A DNA stretch of 7,702 nucleotides from the NCBI GenBank assembly GCA_005791855.1, contig SXUH01000358.1, forward strand, positions 1-7,702, written 5' to 3'. The position numbers and the translations under genes are program-made. Below are positions 5,067 through 7,702 of the stretch, one piece after another (position 1 is the first letter of the stretch; the number at the start of each line of letters is the position of its first letter). Origin of the DNA: Bdellovibrionales bacterium. Its GTDB lineage: Bacteria; Bdellovibrionota; Bacteriovoracia; Bacteriovoracales; Bacteriovoracaceae. The notes under the pieces were generated by a model, which had not been told where the DNA came from, searched no databases, and worked only from the letters and a program-made list of their open reading frames with translations.

Positions 5067-6265
5067 AGTACTTCTCCTTCGACAAGGCCCACAAGCTGCG
5101 GCTCACCCGCGACCTCGCCAAGCACCTCAAGCGCGGAAACCCCTGGGTCTTCTCGGACGCGGTGGAGAAGCTCAAGGTCCCCGAGGGCTCCTACGCCATC
5201 CTCCAGGGGCACAAGGGAGACGTGCTCGCCCACGGGTTCTACTCCCCGTCCATCAACCTCGCCTTCCGCGTCCTGAGCCTCGGCGACCGGAGGTTCACCG
5301 ACCAGGAAGTGGTGAACCGGCTCGCCCGGGCGATCTCCAGTAAGAAGCACCTCCTCACGGCGGAGAACAAGTGCTTCCGGGTGGTCAACGGCGAGGGCGA
5401 CGAGCTCCCCGGACTCATCCTGGACTACTACCAGGGCCTCGTCGTCCTTAAGCTCGACGGAGCGGCGGCGGAGGCCTTCTGGAAGAAGGAAGAGCTCGCC
5501 AACTACTTCCTGGAGCAGGGGCAGATCCCGGTGAAGGGCGTGTACTACAAACGGAAGAACAAGGAAGAGGACAAGGGCTCCCTCCTCGCCGGCGAGGCCC
5601 TGAAGCTCGAGGACCACGAGTTCCTCGAGAACGGTGTGAAGTTTCGCACCAACATCGTCGACGCGGCCAAGACGGGGTTCTTCCTCGACCAGCGGGAGAA
5701 CCGGCAGTTCATCCGGACCGTCGCCCGGGAGAAGACCCTCCTGAACCTCTTCGGCTACACCGGGGGCTTCTCCGTCTACGCGGGCCTCGGCGGCGCCTCG
5801 CGGGTGACCACCGTGGACATCGCCCCGAACGCCATCAAGGCGTCCGAGCTCAACTGGGAGATCAACCTCCTCCCCTCCGAGCACCACGAGGCCATCTGCG
5901 AAGACGCCTTCGCGTTCGTCGCCTCCGCCCAGGAGCAGAAGAAGACCTGGGACATCGTGATCACCGACCCTCCGAGCTTCGCCCCCAACCACAAGGCCGT
6001 GGAGAGCGCCAAGGACGCCTACGTCAAGATCTTCACCGATTCGCTCAAGCTCGTGAGAGACTCGGGCTTCTTCGCGGCCTCCAGCTGCTCGGGGCACATC
6101 TCCTTCGAGGCCTTCCTCGAGATCGTCCAGGAAGCTCTCTCCAAGGCCCGCCGGCGAGGGAAGGTCCTACTGGTGAAGGGACAACCGGAAGACCATCCCT
6201 ACCCGATGGCCCTGCCGGAAATGCGCTACCTGAAGTTTGTCTATCTTCAGGTTTTTAAGGACTAA
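5063..6265 (+). CDS. rlmI: RlmI-like 23S rRNA cytosine-C5 methyltransferase with PUA domain
   Basis: The 400-residue length and layout match RlmI (YccW), which makes m5C1962 in 23S rRNA. The N-terminal PUA domain (about 10-80) has KRGNPWVFSDAV at 23-34. A middle domain carries VNGEGDELPGLILDYY at 108-123. TGFFLDQRENR at 204-214 precedes the Rossmann methyltransferase domain, with NLFGYTGGFSVYA at 228-240, VDI at 251-253, ITDPPSF at 300-306 and SSCSGH at 340-345. Cys342 is the likely catalytic cysteine. The start overlaps the previous stop as ATGA (5063-5066), with AGGGG at 5051-5055 seven bases upstream; this site can weakly pair with the CCCC just after it. The gene is probably co-transcribed with the RlmM-like gene, both enzymes modifying large-subunit rRNA. 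The exact rRNA target is inferred. Confidence 0.9.
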   Translation: MKYFSFDKAHKLRLTRDLAKHLKRGNPWVFSDAVEKLKVPEGSYAILQGHKGDVLAHGFYSPSINLAFRVLSLGDRRFTDQEVVNRLARAISSKKHLLTAENKCFRVVNGEGDELPGLILDYYQGLVVLKLDGAAAEAFWKKEELANYFLEQGQIPVKGVYYKRKNKEEDKGSLLAGEALKLEDHEFLENGVKFRTNIVDAAKTGFFLDQRENRQFIRTVAREKTLLNLFGYTGGFSVYAGLGGASRVTTVDIAPNAIKASELNWEINLLPSEHHEAICEDAFAFVASAQEQKKTWDIVITDPPSFAPNHKAVESAKDAYVKIFTDSLKLVRDSGFFAASSCSGHISFEAFLEIVQEALSKARRRGKVLLVKGQPEDHPYPMALPEMRYLKFVYLQVFKD

Positions 6266-6266
6266 A

Positions 6267-6305
6267 TAGCGCAATGCGCTAAACAAAATATACTCTATTT
6301 TTTTT
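6267..6305 (+). terminator. Possible terminator after the RlmI-like gene
   Basis: TAGCGC-AAT-GCGCTA at 6267-6281 forms a six-pair hairpin with a three-base loop right after the TAA stop. A second AT-only stem, AAAATA/TATTTT (6285-6290, 6296-6301), runs into eight T at 6298-6305. The T-run is 16 bases from the GC-containing stem, so this is not a textbook intrinsic terminator, but the tandem arrangement after an operon end is suggestive. Confidence 0.4.
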
Positions 6306-6358
6306 ACAATCCTAATATTCAATCAAGGCCCTCCTCAATAAATTCGGGATTCATTCAC

Positions 6359-6363
6359 GGAGG
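6359..6363 (+). promoter_or_regulatory. Strong Shine-Dalgarno site GGAGG
   Basis: GGAGG ends six bases before the ATG at 6370 and fixes the start of the transglutaminase-like gene. The AT-rich spacer upstream (6266-6358) must hold its promoter. TAATAT at 6313-6318 and TAAATT at 6339-6344 are possible -10 elements, but neither has a good -35. Confidence 0.7.
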
Positions 6364-6369
6364 TCTTTC

Positions 6370-7449
6370 ATGAAACTAATGTCATTGATGTTTTTCAATC
6401 TGCTATACGTCGCGTCTGCCAGCGCCGGCATCCTCCAGGAGTGGGGACCGCTCTCGGATCCGAATCTCATGAACCCGAACTTCAAGCGCGAGTTCTCCCG
6501 GCTCCCGCTCTCGGGCCGCGCCTCGAACCCGAGGAAGTTCTGGTCCGGCGACTACTGGGCCCTGAACAAGGGGAACATCAACTACCGCTGGAACGCGGAC
6601 GACCGGAAGGGCTTCAACCTCCGGTCACCGTCGCGGTCCGAGGTCCAGCGCATGACCTTCACCGAAATCTCCCAGCTCTCTCCGGCGGAGAAGTACGACC
6701 TCTTCCTGGGCCGCTACGACTACCCGCTGAAGAGCGAGGTCGAGAAGGTCGCAAACAAGAAGGCCGAGAGCTGGGAAGGGATCTGCCACGGCTGGGCCCC
6801 GGCCTCCATGAACCACGTCGAGCCGAAGCCGAAGGTCGTCACCAACCCGGACGGCGTCCAGATCGCCTTCGGGTCCTCCGACATCAAGGCCCTCCTGAGC
6901 TACTACTACGCCAACGGCTTCCAGGTCGCCGACACGCACCAGATGGGCCGCCGCTGTCCGGAGGGAGGGTTCTGGAACCGCTTCTTCGGCGGCGTGGGCG
7001 ACAAGGACTGTAAGGCGGACCTCAACGCCGGCGCCTTCCACATCGTCCTCGCCAACCGCCTCGGGATCGAAGGCACGGGCTTCATCGCCGACCTCGACCG
7101 CTACAAGCAGGTCTGGAACCACCCGATCTCCGGCTTCCGCACCGAGGTTAAGAAAGTGAAGAAGCCGCAGGATGACTCGGCTCCGGGGACCGTCCGCGTG
7201 ATCCGCGTCCGCACCCTCATCTCCTACACCGACGAGTCGGAGAACGACTGGAACCCGGTGATCGGAACGGACCTGCAGAAGGTCCTCGACAAGGACTACG
7301 AGTACGACCTGGACATTGATTCGAACGGGAACATCATCGGCGGGAAGTGGGACACCAAGGACCGTCCGGACTTCCTGTGGATCAAGGAAAAGCCGGCCCG
7401 CTACGAAGGCCTCTACTCCAAGCTCGGCGCGCTCATCGAAGACAAGTAA
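6370..7449 (+). CDS. Secreted transglutaminase-elicitor (GP42-like) protein
   Basis: This 359-residue protein has a signal peptide at 1-19 (cut after ASA), so it is periplasmic or exported. The mature part resembles the transglutaminase elicitor family known from Phytophthora GP42. It has FWSGDYWALNKGNINYRW at 57-74, WEGICHGWAPAS at 135-146, DLNAGAFHIVLANRLG at 217-232, DLDRYKQVWNHPISGF at 241-256 and DSNGNIIGGKW at 317-327 before a PDFLW segment at 333-337. Cys139, His224 and Asp241 or Asp243 are my proposed Cys-His-Asp triad. VWNHPISGFRTE closely matches the Pep-13 peptide of GP42 (VWNQPVRGFKVYE). Cys196 and Cys214 may form a disulfide. Such enzymes join glutamine and lysine side chains; related folds are proteases. 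Substrate and export route are unknown. It appears to be a single gene with its own leader. Confidence 0.82.
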   Translation: MKLMSLMFFNLLYVASASAGILQEWGPLSDPNLMNPNFKREFSRLPLSGRASNPRKFWSGDYWALNKGNINYRWNADDRKGFNLRSPSRSEVQRMTFTEISQLSPAEKYDLFLGRYDYPLKSEVEKVANKKAESWEGICHGWAPASMNHVEPKPKVVTNPDGVQIAFGSSDIKALLSYYYANGFQVADTHQMGRRCPEGGFWNRFFGGVGDKDCKADLNAGAFHIVLANRLGIEGTGFIADLDRYKQVWNHPISGFRTEVKKVKKPQDDSAPGTVRVIRVRTLISYTDESENDWNPVIGTDLQKVLDKDYEYDLDIDSNGNIIGGKWDTKDRPDFLWIKEKPARYEGLYSKLGALIEDK

Positions 7450-7452
7450 GCT

Positions 7453-7702
7453 CTAGCGGGGTCCCTCCTGCACCGGGAGGTACCCCGCACTTTTCAGCTG
7501 GAGCCAGAGGTACTGGACCAGCATGGCCCCCGCGATCCAACTCACGTGGTACGCCGGCTGCTCCGTCGGAAGATCAAAGCTCAAGTTAAAGAGCATCAGG
7601 CAGCCCCAGAGAAGAGCCGGAAGGGCGGTCAGCCAGAGCTTGTACCGCCTCCAGATCCACCAGAGCTCTTCGGTCTTCATTCCGAGAACCGCAACCACGG
7701 CC
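7453..7702 (-). CDS. Small two-helix membrane protein, possibly 5'-truncated
   Basis: An open minus-strand frame ends at the TAG read from 7455-7453 and stays open to the right edge. The ATG at 7680-7678 gives 75 residues (MKTEELWWIWRRYKLW...); a GTG at 7698 or a start beyond the window is also possible, since no good ribosome site precedes the ATG. Counting from that ATG, two hydrophobic segments are at about 15-35 and 47-64, both rich in Leu and Trp, joined by a short polar loop with TEQP. An Arg/Lys-rich stretch precedes the first helix. I do not recognise the family. It converges on the transglutaminase-like gene with only three bases between the stop codons. Confidence 0.6.
   Translation of the reverse strand, partial: AVVAVLGMKTEELWWIWRRYKLWLTALPALLWGCLMLFNLSFDLPTEQPAYHVSWIAGAMLVQYLWLQLKSAGYLPVQEGPR
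7456..7495 (+). terminator. Strong hairpin, probable terminator of the transglutaminase-like gene
   Basis: GCGGGGT at 7456-7462 pairs with ACCCCGC at 7482-7488. After a single C/T mismatch, CCTCC (7464-7468) pairs with GGAGG (7476-7480), leaving a seven-base loop. It starts seven bases after the stop of the plus-strand gene and is followed by ACTTTT, a short U-tract on that strand. It lies inside the last codons of the convergent minus-strand gene, which therefore must encode both protein and hairpin. The minus-strand side has no T-run, so it probably acts in one direction. Confidence 0.55.

Noticed and set aside
4865..6097. Long minus-strand open frame (410 codons) opposite the RlmM- and RlmI-like genes
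   Set aside because: It is rich in Gly, Val, Leu, Glu and Arg, the signature of the complement of GC-rich coding DNA. The opposite strand carries clear family motifs through the same bases.
1..7702. tRNA or rRNA genes, CRISPR arrays, transposase genes, phage genes
   Set aside because: None was seen. The only repeat structure of note is the inverted-repeat element, and it encodes no protein.

Overview
The window (7,702 bases) reads as a chromosomal stretch of a Gram-negative bacterium with GC-rich genes. Codons end mostly in G or C, intergenic leaders are AT-rich, Shine-Dalgarno sites are good, and three gene junctions are ATGA overlaps. The protein families (HtpX, periplasmic SIMPL, YkuD-type L,D-transpeptidase, RlmM/RlmI/YfiF-like RNA methyltransferases, an elicitor-type transglutaminase) would fit a proteobacterium or a Bdellovibrio-like predator. 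That placement is an impression; no rRNA or marker phylogeny is available here.

Layout: (1) 1-201, minus strand, the N-terminal 67 codons of htpX running off the left edge. (2) 202-382, an AT-rich divergent control region with two inverted repeats. (3) 383-3179, plus strand, a tightly coupled three-gene operon: secreted YkuD-like protein, secreted SIMPL protein, and a PUA-less RlmI-type methyltransferase paralogue. (4) 3177-3359, a structured 183-bp element bounded by perfect 17-bp inverted repeats. The repeats contain the stop codons of both convergent neighbours, and the interior holds a 22-bp palindrome and a GACGTAC/GTACGTC hairpin. (5) 3357-4097, minus strand, a SpoU/TrmH methyltransferase closest to E. 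coli YfiF. (6) A 45-bp divergent gap. (7) 4143-6265, plus strand, a two-gene operon of an RlmM-like 2'-O-methyltransferase and an RlmI-like PUA methyltransferase. (8) 6266-6369, AT-rich spacer with a possible terminator and a strong ribosome binding site. (9) 6370-7449, plus strand, a secreted homologue of the Phytophthora GP42 transglutaminase elicitor, with a Pep-13-like motif. (10) 7453-7702, minus strand, a small two-helix membrane protein, possibly cut at its 5' end, whose 3' end contains a strong hairpin.

Two themes run through the window. One is the cell envelope: HtpX membrane protease, YkuD-like protein, SIMPL protein, secreted transglutaminase. The other is RNA modification: four RNA methyltransferase-type genes in about 4 kb, one of which seems to lack the usual catalytic cysteine. 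The best candidates for new biology are the inverted-repeat element at 3177-3359, the bacterial elicitor-type transglutaminase, and the cysteine-less RlmI paralogue placed in an envelope operon.
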